Source: Chitinophaga eiseniae (lineage in GTDB: Bacteria; Bacteroidota; Bacteroidia; Chitinophagales; Chitinophagaceae). Taken from it: a stretch of 64,000 nt of DNA. The stretch spans positions 1,886,651-1,950,650 of the forward strand of contig NZ_FUWZ01000002.1 in assembly GCF_900167135.1 (NCBI RefSeq), written 5' to 3'. This document shows, piece by piece, positions 33,696 to 41,933 of this stretch. The position numbers and the translations under genes were made by a program. Position 1 is the first letter of the stretch, and every line of letters starts with the position of its first letter. The notes below the pieces were generated by a model. It ran no database searches. It saw nothing but the letters and a program-made list of their open reading frames with translations, and was not told where the DNA came from.

Positions 33696-33798
33696 ATTTA
33701 GAGATTTCTTGATTTGGGAATTTAGTTATTTATTTCAAGTGAACCAACGCCCTGCCTTACATAAATAACTGAATTCCCAAATCAGGAAATCCCTAAAT
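33696..33798. repeat. Long intergenic palindrome P1
   Basis: Two 38-bp arms (33696-33733 and 33761-33798) are inverted copies with three mismatches, separated by 27 bases. The arms share the motif GATTTCTTGATTTGGGAATT. The right arm covers the stop codon of the DUF502 gene. A closely similar palindrome lies at 53411-53507. Confidence 0.8.
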
Positions 33799-34401
33799 AT
33801 TGGTGACGCCGCCGCTGACAGCGAATTTCATCGCCTCTCCGGCTGAAACGTTTTCCAGGGGCTTCACCCGCTCTTTCGGCACAATAAATACTTTGCCGGT
33901 AATAGCGTAGGCATGCGGGACATAAACGGCCATATAGCCTTCCATGCCGAGACTGGTCACGTCTGTCTGGGTGATAAAGCCCATCTCCCATACATCCACG
34001 CCGTAAATCTGTACCAGCACAGGATGATCGAACTTTTTCTTCTCGCCCACAAAAGCGTCGAAGACGTCCTTAATGGAGGTGTAAATGTACTTGATAAAAG
34101 GAGTGCGCTCCAGCAAATGGTCAAACAGATCAAAGATCCGCCCGATAATAAAGGAAGAACTCAGATACCCCACCACTACCACTAATGCCAATACCAGCGC
34201 AAATCCTACGCCCTTGTATTTTAAAAAGTTGAACGAAGTGTCGTCCGGAATGATCTCCTTCGGAATAAGATTGTCGATAGTAACAAACGCCCAATATAAT
34301 GTCAGTGCAGTGATCCCGATAGGGGCCAATATCAGCAGGCCCTGAAAGAAATACCGCAATAAACGGGACGCAAACACTTTTAATCTGAGTTTTGGCGACA
34401 T
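33793..34401 (-). CDS. DUF502 family membrane protein
   Basis: A 202-residue protein starting MSPKLRLKVFASRLLRYFFQ, with two membrane helices (LLILAPIGITALTLYWAFV and GVGFALVLALVVVVGYL). A cytoplasmic domain follows with PFIKYIYTSIKDVFDAFVG, MEGYMAVYVPHAYAITGKVF and SAGEAMKFAVSGG. This is the DUF502 family, widespread and uncharacterised. The ATG 34401 gives the usual family start; a longer frame reaching 34533 adds an atypical leader. Upstream, on the same strand, is a run of G-rich repeats. Confidence 0.85.
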   Translation of the reverse strand: MSPKLRLKVFASRLLRYFFQGLLILAPIGITALTLYWAFVTIDNLIPKEIIPDDTSFNFLKYKGVGFALVLALVVVVGYLSSSFIIGRIFDLFDHLLERTPFIKYIYTSIKDVFDAFVGEKKKFDHPVLVQIYGVDVWEMGFITQTDVTSLGMEGYMAVYVPHAYAITGKVFIVPKERVKPLENVSAGEAMKFAVSGGVTNI

Positions 34402-34599
34402 GGCAAAAGGAATGAGGCACAAAATTAGACAAATAAGCGGAAGATTACCCGCCCTCCACATTGCCTGTTTGTAAAGATCACCCGAGGCCCCCTCCGCCAC
34501 TGCCAGGACCTCCTTTGCTCCGATGCTCCACATTTCCCTGTCCGGGGCAGCCGGCTGCCCCCTCCGCTAATGTCCCCAGGCAACTCGCTCAAATGATAT

Positions 34600-34673
34600 C
34601 CCCGCTCACATTCCCACCTACATCCCCCGCTTACATTCCCGCTCACAACCCCCGCTTACATCCCCCGCTCACC
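34600..34673. repeat. Tandem C/G-rich 11-14 bp repeats
   Basis: Six degenerate units of the type CCCCCGCTTACAT follow one another, with start points 34600, 34613, 34624, 34638, 34649 and 34662. On the minus strand these give six G runs of three to five separated by 8-10 bases, a potential G-quadruplex pattern. They lie in the 405-base gap between the DUF502 and TetR genes, which otherwise holds only the promoter/operator at 34736-34773. Confidence 0.7.
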
Positions 34674-34735
34674 GGAAGAATCAGTAAAATCATGAAAGTC
34701 ACAGTTCCGTGTTGCCACATATAAAAAATAAATAC

Positions 34736-34773
34736 TGGAAACTTTGGAAGTTTAAAAAGTTTCCATAGTTTTG
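34736..34773 (+). promoter_or_regulatory. Promoter with TetR-type operator for the RND efflux operon
   Basis: A perfect 10-bp inverted repeat TGGAAACTTT (34736-34745) and AAAGTTTCCA (34756-34765), centre to centre 20 bp, overlaps a full Bacteroidota promoter: -33 TTTG at 34743-34746, 19-bp spacer, -7 TAGTTTTG at 34766-34773. The tetR ATG is 33 bases further on. Binding here would block the promoter, as expected for an autoregulated TetR repressor. Confidence 0.72.
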
Positions 34774-34806
34774 TCTTCGCATCACAAAGCCTGTTAAAGC
34801 ACTCTT

Positions 34807-35418
34807 ATGGAACCGCAGGAACGTATCATGGACACGGCTTTTGGCCTGTTTCGACAATATGGCACCAGGTCAATCACCATGGATGACATCGCTGAGAAAA
34901 TGGGCATCTCCAAAAAGACACTCTACGCCCATTTTATGGATAAGGACGACCTGGTCACACAGGCGCTTACCCGTTTTATCGGCCTCGTCGAGGCGGAATG
35001 CCTGACAGACCGCGATAAATCAGCAGACGCCATCGAGGAACTGTTCCTCGTCATGGATATGCTGGACCGCCGGATGCGCAACATGAACCCCGTGATCCTG
35101 TTAGACCTGCAAAAGTTCCACGCGAAAGCATACCAGGTTTTTTTGAACTATCAGAACAACTCACTGACCAACACGATCCGCGAAAACATCGAGCGTGGCA
35201 TCAGTGAAGGACTCTACCGACCGGACCTCGACATCAGAATTCTGACTCAATACCGCGTTTACGGATGTATGCTTAGCTTTCAGCCTGAAGCGTTTCCGGG
35301 CAACTCTGACATGAACAGGGTACAAAAAGTACTGCTGGAAAATTTTCTGTACGGAGTAGCCTCCGCTAAAGGGTACAAGCTTATCGAAAAGTACAAACAA
35401 CTATCGCAAAACATATAA
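34807..35418 (+). CDS. TetR/AcrR family repressor of the efflux operon
   Basis: A 203-residue regulator. The N-terminal HTH is typical: RIMDTAFGLFRQYGTRSITM, DDIAEKMGISKKTLYAHFMD and KDDLVTQAL. The C-terminal ligand-binding domain is helical and unassigned. It is the first gene of a four-gene operon (tetR, tolC-like, adaptor, RND pump), ending four bases before the next start, and a palindrome overlaps its own promoter. It therefore very probably represses the pump until a pump substrate binds. Confidence 0.92.
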   Translation: MEPQERIMDTAFGLFRQYGTRSITMDDIAEKMGISKKTLYAHFMDKDDLVTQALTRFIGLVEAECLTDRDKSADAIEELFLVMDMLDRRMRNMNPVILLDLQKFHAKAYQVFLNYQNNSLTNTIRENIERGISEGLYRPDLDIRILTQYRVYGCMLSFQPEAFPGNSDMNRVQKVLLENFLYGVASAKGYKLIEKYKQLSQNI

Positions 35419-35422
35419 CACT

Positions 35423-36784
35423 ATGCAACGTATCAGAAGGCTCACCGGCATGGCTTCCATGGTGGGACTGCTCGCGCTGGCCGTCAACGCCGGCGCCCAG
35501 ACCATCTCCCAGGAGCCTGTCCGTCTGTCGGCCCGGGAAGCAGTGGACTATGCCCTGGCTAACCAGTCGGCGGTAAAAACAGCCAGACTCGATGAACTGA
35601 TCCAGCTGGCCAAAAATAAAGAAGTCAGCGGCCTGGCCCTCCCCACCATCACCGGTACCGGTCAGTATCAGTACAACCCGATCGTCCAGAAACAAATGTT
35701 CAGCGTGGGCAATTTCATGCCGGGAGCGCCCAAAGATTCCTTTGCGGCAATCAGCTTCCAGCTCCCCCAAAACCTCATGGGCGAAGTAAGGCTTACACAG
35801 ACCCTCTTCGACCCCAGCGTACTGGTAGCCCTCCAGGCACGTAAAACCCTGGAAGACCTGGTCTCAAAAAATGTGGCCAAATCACAGATAGACGTTAAAG
35901 CCAACGTCTATAAAGCCTATTATAATGTACTGTCAGCCCGTAAAGCACTGGCCATCCTGACCAACAACATCAATACACTGGAAAAACTGCTCAACGATAC
36001 CAAAGAAATTAATAAAAACGGCCTCGTCGAAAAACTGGACGTAGACCGCCTCGTCGTACAGTACACCAACCTCCAGACAGAACAGACAAAACTCCGCAAC
36101 CTCGTGGAAATAGGCGTGGCTGCACTCAAATACCAAATGGGCATGCCGCTGAAACAGCCGGTAGCACTCACCGATACCCTGTCCACCGAAAGGATCGCCG
36201 AAAGCATCCCCGATATGGACAAGTTCGACTACTCCCAACGCGTCGAATACCAGTTGCTCGAAACACAAAAGAAAGCCAACGAATACGACCTGAAAAGATA
36301 TAAACTGAAAGGTCTGCCTTCCCTGCAGCTCTTCGTTGCTACCGGCGCACTCCGCGGCAGTGATAAATTCGACTACCTCAAAAGCCAGATGTGGTACGGC
36401 TACCTCAATACCGGCCTTAACCTCTCTGTGCCCATCTTTAGCGGACTGCAACGCAGAAGACAGGTAGACCAGGCCCTGCTGGCGGTAAAGAAAAGTGAAG
36501 TGGCCATCGAAAATGCCAAACTGGGCATCGATCTCGAAAGAGAACAATCCGCTTCCACCTTCCGCAACAACGTGCTCTCCCTGCAGGCGCAGGAAAAGAA
36601 TATGCTGCTCGCAGAAGACGTACACAACACCACCCAGATCAAATACCGCGAAGGCGTGGGTTCCAGCCTGGAAATGACGACAGCCGAAAATGACCTGCTC
36701 ACCGCCCAGAACAATTATTTCACCGCACTGTACAACGCCATCGTTGCCAGGATAGACCTGCTCAAAGCTTATGGCAAACTATAG
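35423..36784 (+). CDS. TolC family outer-membrane channel of the RND pump
   Basis: A 453-residue protein with signal peptide ending NAGAQ near residue 27, then two repeats of the OEP fold: LSAREAVDYALANQSAVKTA, a long coiled coil around LEKLLNDTKEINKNGLVEKL, and TAENDLLTAQNNYFTALYNA in the second half. It forms the outer-membrane exit of the pump encoded behind it. It starts four bases after tetR and is followed 37 bases after its stop by the adaptor gene. Confidence 0.9.
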   Translation: MQRIRRLTGMASMVGLLALAVNAGAQTISQEPVRLSAREAVDYALANQSAVKTARLDELIQLAKNKEVSGLALPTITGTGQYQYNPIVQKQMFSVGNFMPGAPKDSFAAISFQLPQNLMGEVRLTQTLFDPSVLVALQARKTLEDLVSKNVAKSQIDVKANVYKAYYNVLSARKALAILTNNINTLEKLLNDTKEINKNGLVEKLDVDRLVVQYTNLQTEQTKLRNLVEIGVAALKYQMGMPLKQPVALTDTLSTERIAESIPDMDKFDYSQRVEYQLLETQKKANEYDLKRYKLKGLPSLQLFVATGALRGSDKFDYLKSQMWYGYLNTGLNLSVPIFSGLQRRRQVDQALLAVKKSEVAIENAKLGIDLEREQSASTFRNNVLSLQAQEKNMLLAEDVHNTTQIKYREGVGSSLEMTTAENDLLTAQNNYFTALYNAIVARIDLLKAYGKL

Positions 36785-36821
36785 TGCAAAACCTTTTCAA
36801 TCACCTATCACTACTAGCTAT

Positions 36822-37931
36822 ATGAACAAAAAATATCTTTTCATGGTCCCGGTGCTCGCTGTCGTAATAGCTGCCTGCGGCGGCGGTGGCAACAAAGCAG
36901 AACAACTGGAAAAACTGAAAAAGGAGAGAGCGGCCCTCGATACCAAAATCGCCGATCTTGAGAAGGAAGTTGGCAAAAAAGATACAGTAGCCAGGATGAA
37001 AGATGTTACCGTGTCTGAAGTAAGAGACACCGTGTTCGAACATTATATCGACGTGCAGGGAAGCGTGGACGCCCGCGAAAACGTAAACGTGTCCGCCCGT
37101 ACCATGGGTGTTATCACCGCTATCTACGTGAAAGAAGGCCAGCAGGTAAGCAAAGGCCAGACACTGGCACAGGTGGACGATCAGGTGCTGAAAGCCAATA
37201 TGGCTGAACTGCGCACCCAGATGGACCTGGCCAACACCCTCTTCGAAAAACAGAAAAACCTCTGGTCACAAAAAATAGGTTCCGAAGTACAGTACCTCAA
37301 CGCTAAAAACCAAAAGGAATCACTGGAAAGGAAAATGGCCACCCTGCAGGACCAGCTGGCCCAGACCCGCATCATCGCCCCCATCAGCGGCACCGTAGAC
37401 GCGGTGATCGCTAAAGTAGGCGATAACGCAACGCCCGGTAATCCTACTTTCCGCGTGGTGAACGCCAACAACCTGAAAGTGACCGCCAACGTGGCGGAAG
37501 CGTATGCCGGCCTCCTGAAAACAGGCGACCGCGTTATCCTCTCTTTCCCGGATATCAACCGCGAGATCAAAACAAACATCTCCTTCGCTTCCAGGACCAT
37601 CGATCCCCTCAGCCGTACCATCAAAATCGAAGTGCCGCTGAAACCCGATAACGCGCTGCGCCCTAACATGATCGCGCATATCAAAATAGTAGACTACTCC
37701 ACCAGCAACGCTGTCGTAATTCCGGTAAACCTCATCCAGTACTCCTCCGGTAAACCCTTCGTGATGGTGGCTGCATCCAAAAACGGACAGCTGGCCTCCC
37801 TGCGCAGGACCGTCGAAGTGGGACGCACCTATAACGATAAGGCTGAAATCAAAGACGGCTTAAAAGCCGGTGATAAAATCATCACCACCGGTTATCAGGG
37901 CCTCAATGATAATGACCTGATCAAACTGTAA
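36822..37931 (+). CDS. RND efflux periplasmic adaptor lipoprotein
   Basis: A 369-residue lipoprotein of the HlyD/AcrA family. A signal ends VVIAACGGGG with lipidation at the Cys; a coiled-coil segment of Lys/Glu (EQLEKLKKERAALDTKIADL) precedes the usual lipoyl, hairpin and barrel parts (NVNVSARTMGVITAIYVKEG, TRIIAPISGTVDAVIAKVGD, LRPNMIAHIKIV). The extra coiled coil right after the lipid anchor is uncommon among AcrA homologues and could space the adaptor from the membrane. The ATG at 36822 is chosen because it starts the lipoprotein signal; a frame from 36771 overlaps the previous gene. Confidence 0.88.
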   Translation: MNKKYLFMVPVLAVVIAACGGGGNKAEQLEKLKKERAALDTKIADLEKEVGKKDTVARMKDVTVSEVRDTVFEHYIDVQGSVDARENVNVSARTMGVITAIYVKEGQQVSKGQTLAQVDDQVLKANMAELRTQMDLANTLFEKQKNLWSQKIGSEVQYLNAKNQKESLERKMATLQDQLAQTRIIAPISGTVDAVIAKVGDNATPGNPTFRVVNANNLKVTANVAEAYAGLLKTGDRVILSFPDINREIKTNISFASRTIDPLSRTIKIEVPLKPDNALRPNMIAHIKIVDYSTSNAVVIPVNLIQYSSGKPFVMVAASKNGQLASLRRTVEVGRTYNDKAEIKDGLKAGDKIITTGYQGLNDNDLIKL

Positions 37932-37961
37932 TGCTGACCACTAACAGCCAAAACCAAGTTT

Positions 37962-40900
37962 ATGCAAGACAATCTCCATAAAGAATTTAAACCCACCAGC
38001 TGGTCGATTGATAATAAGGTGAGCATCTACGTTGCCACCATTATCATTGCGCTGGCGGGTATATTTTCCTATATCAACCTGCCCAAGGAACAGTTCCCGG
38101 AAGTAGTGTTCCCACAGTTCTACATCAACACCATCTATGCCGGCACTTCCCCGGAAGATATGGAAACACTGGTGACAAAGCCCATTGAGAAACAGCTCAA
38201 CGGCATCTCCGGCGTGAAGAAGATCAAAAGCACTTCCATGCAGGACTTCTCCGCCATCACCATCGAATTCAATGCCAACGAAGACATCGAAGCGGCCCGT
38301 CAGCAGGTAAGAGAGAAAGTGGACGACGCAAAAAAGGACCTGCCGAAAGATCTGACACAGGAACCGCAGATCGTAAAAATCGACGTGTCCCAGATCCCCA
38401 TCATGAACGTGAACCTCTCCGGCGACTTCGACCTGCAGACGCTGAAACGTTATGCAGACGATATGAAAGACCGCATCGAGGCACTGAATGAAATTACCCG
38501 TGTAGACCTGGTAGGGGAGCTGGAAAGAGAAATACAGATCAACGTTGATAAATATAAAATGGATGCCGCCAGGATCGGTTTCGAAGATATCGTAGGCGCC
38601 ATCCAGGGAGAAAACATCACCATCTCCGGCGGCCTGGTAACCATGGACGGCCAGAAACGTACCCTCAGCGTAAAAGGAGAGTACAAAGACCCGTCAAAGA
38701 TCGGTAACATCATCGTCCGTGGCCAGTCCGGCGCCACCGTTTACCTGAAAGACATAGCAAACGTGGTGGACGGTTTCCTCGAACAGGAAAGCTACGCCCG
38801 CCTCGCCGGCAAAAACGTAATCACCCTCAACGTCATCAAACAAAGCGGTAAAAACCTGATCGACGCGTCTGACAAAATACAGGCGATCAAGGCAGACATG
38901 GAGGCCAACTACTTCCCGAAAGGACTGCATGTGACCATCACCGCCGATCAGTCCAAATCCACCCGCGTTACCCTGCATGACCTGATCAATACCATCATCA
39001 TCGGCTTCATCCTGGTAACCGTTATCCTCATGTTCTTCATGGGCGCGGTGAACGCTATCTTCGTGGCGCTGTCGGTGCCTATCTCCATGTTCATCGCCTT
39101 CCTGCTCATGCCGGTATATGGGTTCACCCTCAATATGATGGTGCTGTTCTCCTTCCTGCTGGCACTGGGCATCGTTGTAGATGACGCCATCGTGGTGATT
39201 GAAAACGTACACCGTATTTTTAACGAACGAAAAGACCTGGGTATAGTAAGAGCCGCCAAGATAGCGGCGGGAGAGGTGTTTTTGCCGGTATTGTCAGGAA
39301 CCCTGACGGTGTTGGCGCCTTTCGTACCGCTGTTATTCTGGCCCGGCGTTATTGGTAAGTTCATGTTCTACCTGCCGGTGACTTTGATCACTACCCTGGG
39401 CGCTTCGCTGGTGGTAGCGTATATCATCAACCCTGTGTTTGCGGTGGATTTTATGGACCGCCATGAAGGGGAAGATCATCCCAAACCTAAATTTGACCGT
39501 AAGTTCAAAATACTCACCGCTGTATTCGCTTTGATCGCCTTGCTGGGATATGCCAACGGCAGCGTAGGCGTAGGCAATTTTGTGATCTTCGCTTACGGGA
39601 TGATCGCACTGGAACGCTTCTGGCTGGGCGGTGTGGCCCGTCACTTCCAGCACACTTTCTGGCCTAAAGTACAGGAACGTTATAAACATGTGCTGAAATG
39701 GTGCCTGGTGGGCTGGCGCCCCGTATGGATCCTGGTAGCGACTTTTGCGCTGTTGATCTTCAGTATCATCCTCACCGGTATCCGCAACCCGAAAGTGGTA
39801 TTCTTCCCGCAGGCAGATCCGAACTTTATCTACACCTACATAGAGTTGCCCAATGGTACCGACCAGAAATACACCGACTCCATCACCCACATCGTGGAAG
39901 ACCGCATTACGAAAGTAGTAGGGGCCAACAATCCTATCGTGGAGTCCATCATCTCCAATGTGGCCAAAGGCGCCGGCGATCCATCGCAGATGGACATGAG
40001 CACCCAGCCACAGAAAGGCAAGGTGACCGTAGCTTTTGTTGAATTCGGCGCCCGTAACGGACAGTCCACCGTACAATACCTCGACAAGATCCGTACGGCC
40101 GTAAAAGGCATCCCCGGTACTAATATCACCGTAGAACAGGAGCAGGGCGGTCCCCCCACCGGTAAACCGATCAACATTGAAATTTCCGGCGATAACTTTG
40201 ACGAGCTGACCAGCTCTTCGTTCAGGCTTAAACGTTACCTCGATTCGCTGCGGGTGGACGGCGTGGAAGAACTGAAAAGCGACTTCGAGGCCAACAAGCC
40301 GGAGATCGTGGTGAACATTGACCGCGAAAGGGCCAACAACGAAGGCATTTCCACCCGCCAGATCGGTGGCGCCCTGCGTACCGCCTTGTTTGGCTTTGAA
40401 GCGTCTAAAATCAGGGACGCCAAAGATGAATACAAGATCATGGTAAGATTGCAGGAAAATCAGCGTAACAACATCAATAACCTGATGAACCTCAATCTGG
40501 TATACCGGGATATGAATATGGGCGGCGCCGTACGACAGGTACCATTGTCGGCAGTGGCAGACATTCATTATTCCAATACCTACGCCGGTATCAAACGTAT
40601 TGACCAGAAACGGGTTATCACTTTGTATTCCAACGTGTTGACGGGCTTTAACGCCAACGAAGTAGTACAGCATATCCAGACAGCGCTGAATGATTTCAGT
40701 CACCCTAACTCCGTGACAATCAAGATGACGGGTGAGCAGGAAGACCAGCAGGAAACCATGAACTTCCTCCTGATGGCCATGCTGGGCGCATTCGGGTTGA
40801 TCCTGATGATCATGGTGACCCAGTTCAACTCTATCGGAAGGCCGCTGGTGATCTTTATGGAGATCCTGTTCAGCATCATCGGGGTGTTCCTGGGCTTCTC

Positions 40901-41519
40901 CATCTTCAAAATGGATATTTCCATTGTAATGACCGGGGTGGGTATTATGGCGCTGGCCGGCATCGTGGTGCGGAACGGTATCGTACTGGTAGAGTTTACC
41001 GATTTGCTGGTAATGCAGAACATGCCGGTGTATGAAGCCGTAGTGGAAGCAGGTAAAACCCGTATGACGCCGGTGTTGCTGACCGCAATTGCCGCCATCC
41101 TGGGGCTGATCCCGCTGGCAGTAGGCTTTAACATTGACTTTGCCACCCTGTTCAGCGAATTCAAACCACATATATTCTTCGGTGGGGACAACGTGGCCTT
41201 CTGGGGCCCGCTGGCCTGGACAATGGTGTTTGGGTTGATTTTTGCGACCTTCCTGACCCTGATCCTGGTGCCGGTAATGTATGCCATGAACAAACGTTCC
41301 ATTGATGTGCTGGACCGCTATAAAATGTCCAGGACACTGAAATATGTGCCTTTCCTGGTGCTGATATTAAAAATATTTATGAAGAAAGACGAGGTGAAGA
41401 AGCTGCATGATCCGAAGTATATGTCACCGAAGCCTTATAATTTCTTCCCGGCCCCTGAAAAGGAACAGCAGGAGGAGATTCACCGGAAAAGCGCCAAGGC
41501 AGGGATTTCGGTGAATTAA
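37962..41519 (+). CDS. RND multidrug-type efflux permease
   Basis: A 1185-residue inner-membrane pump of the AcrB/HAE type. Features in order: TM1 in NKVSIYVATIIIALAGIFSY, porter domains, TM4 with the proton-relay pair in LGIVVDDAIVVIENVHR, the second porter half from about residue 640, and C-terminal TM block with GIVVRNGIVLVEF. It is about 130 residues longer than AcrB: between TM6 and TM7 there is an added segment with two or more hydrophobic stretches (ILTAVFALIALLGYANG, NFVIFAYGMIALERFW). Drug or metabolite substrates are unknown. Last gene of the tetR operon; a strong terminator follows. Confidence 0.92.
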   Translation: MQDNLHKEFKPTSWSIDNKVSIYVATIIIALAGIFSYINLPKEQFPEVVFPQFYINTIYAGTSPEDMETLVTKPIEKQLNGISGVKKIKSTSMQDFSAITIEFNANEDIEAARQQVREKVDDAKKDLPKDLTQEPQIVKIDVSQIPIMNVNLSGDFDLQTLKRYADDMKDRIEALNEITRVDLVGELEREIQINVDKYKMDAARIGFEDIVGAIQGENITISGGLVTMDGQKRTLSVKGEYKDPSKIGNIIVRGQSGATVYLKDIANVVDGFLEQESYARLAGKNVITLNVIKQSGKNLIDASDKIQAIKADMEANYFPKGLHVTITADQSKSTRVTLHDLINTIIIGFILVTVILMFFMGAVNAIFVALSVPISMFIAFLLMPVYGFTLNMMVLFSFLLALGIVVDDAIVVIENVHRIFNERKDLGIVRAAKIAAGEVFLPVLSGTLTVLAPFVPLLFWPGVIGKFMFYLPVTLITTLGASLVVAYIINPVFAVDFMDRHEGEDHPKPKFDRKFKILTAVFALIALLGYANGSVGVGNFVIFAYGMIALERFWLGGVARHFQHTFWPKVQERYKHVLKWCLVGWRPVWILVATFALLIFSIILTGIRNPKVVFFPQADPNFIYTYIELPNGTDQKYTDSITHIVEDRITKVVGANNPIVESIISNVAKGAGDPSQMDMSTQPQKGKVTVAFVEFGARNGQSTVQYLDKIRTAVKGIPGTNITVEQEQGGPPTGKPINIEISGDNFDELTSSSFRLKRYLDSLRVDGVEELKSDFEANKPEIVVNIDRERANNEGISTRQIGGALRTALFGFEASKIRDAKDEYKIMVRLQENQRNNINNLMNLNLVYRDMNMGGAVRQVPLSAVADIHYSNTYAGIKRIDQKRVITLYSNVLTGFNANEVVQHIQTALNDFSHPNSVTIKMTGEQEDQQETMNFLLMAMLGAFGLILMIMVTQFNSIGRPLVIFMEILFSIIGVFLGFSIFKMDISIVMTGVGIMALAGIVVRNGIVLVEFTDLLVMQNMPVYEAVVEAGKTRMTPVLLTAIAAILGLIPLAVGFNIDFATLFSEFKPHIFFGGDNVAFWGPLAWTMVFGLIFATFLTLILVPVMYAMNKRSIDVLDRYKMSRTLKYVPFLVLILKIFMKKDEVKKLHDPKYMSPKPYNFFPAPEKEQQEEIHRKSAKAGISVN

Positions 41520-41576
41520 TAACATGATAATTACATCTTTTTAGTAATACAGTGTAACAGTTGTAGGTTAACAGTC

Positions 41577-41608
41577 TCCGTCCTGATTCTTCAGGACGGA
41601 TTTTTTTT
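41577..41608 (+). terminator. Terminator of the RND efflux operon
   Basis: Perfect 10-bp stem TCCGTCCTGA / TCAGGACGGA (41577-41586, 41591-41600) with TTCT loop, followed by eight T. Confidence 0.92.
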
Positions 41609-41933
41609 GTATATTGTGGATGAAACCATATTTTTATTGTTGTTAACAAATTTTAACAAACAGGATGGTGGGCAATTCGATAGCTATTGTTACATTTGAC
41701 CCTCAGAGCGTTCACGTTACTAGCTATATACAGCCTTAGCCTTATATGCCATATGATTATCGGACGTTAATTTTTGACAGAAGACGGTCTGTTTTAAACA
41801 GTTATACAGGTTTGCCTGTTTTATTGGATGTAGAATCATACAGAATTTAGATTTTAGCGAAGGAAAGATACCGGTATCAGCAGGCGATACCCTCAGCCAT
41901 TAAAAAGAAGGATTGGCTAAAGATTGGAAGACC
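41609..41933. other. Long leader region before kynureninase
   Basis: A 325-base stretch without a gene. A TAnnTTTG box, TACATTTG, lies at 41691-41698, which would give a leader of about 230 bases. A second symmetric element, ACAGG-TTTG-CCTGT (41806-41819), and CTGTTTTAAACAG (41788-41800) are in the leader. No known riboswitch was recognised. Confidence 0.4.

Noticed and set aside
39333..41171. Long open frame on the minus strand (612 codons) opposite the RND pump gene
   Set aside because: It lies wholly inside the pump gene in antisense; its translation is His/Gln-rich and shows no fold motifs. Codon bias of the sense gene explains it.
41609..41933. Riboswitch in the long leader before kynureninase
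   Set aside because: No match to a tryptophan, kynurenine or other leader class that I know; only two short symmetric elements are seen, so no call is made.
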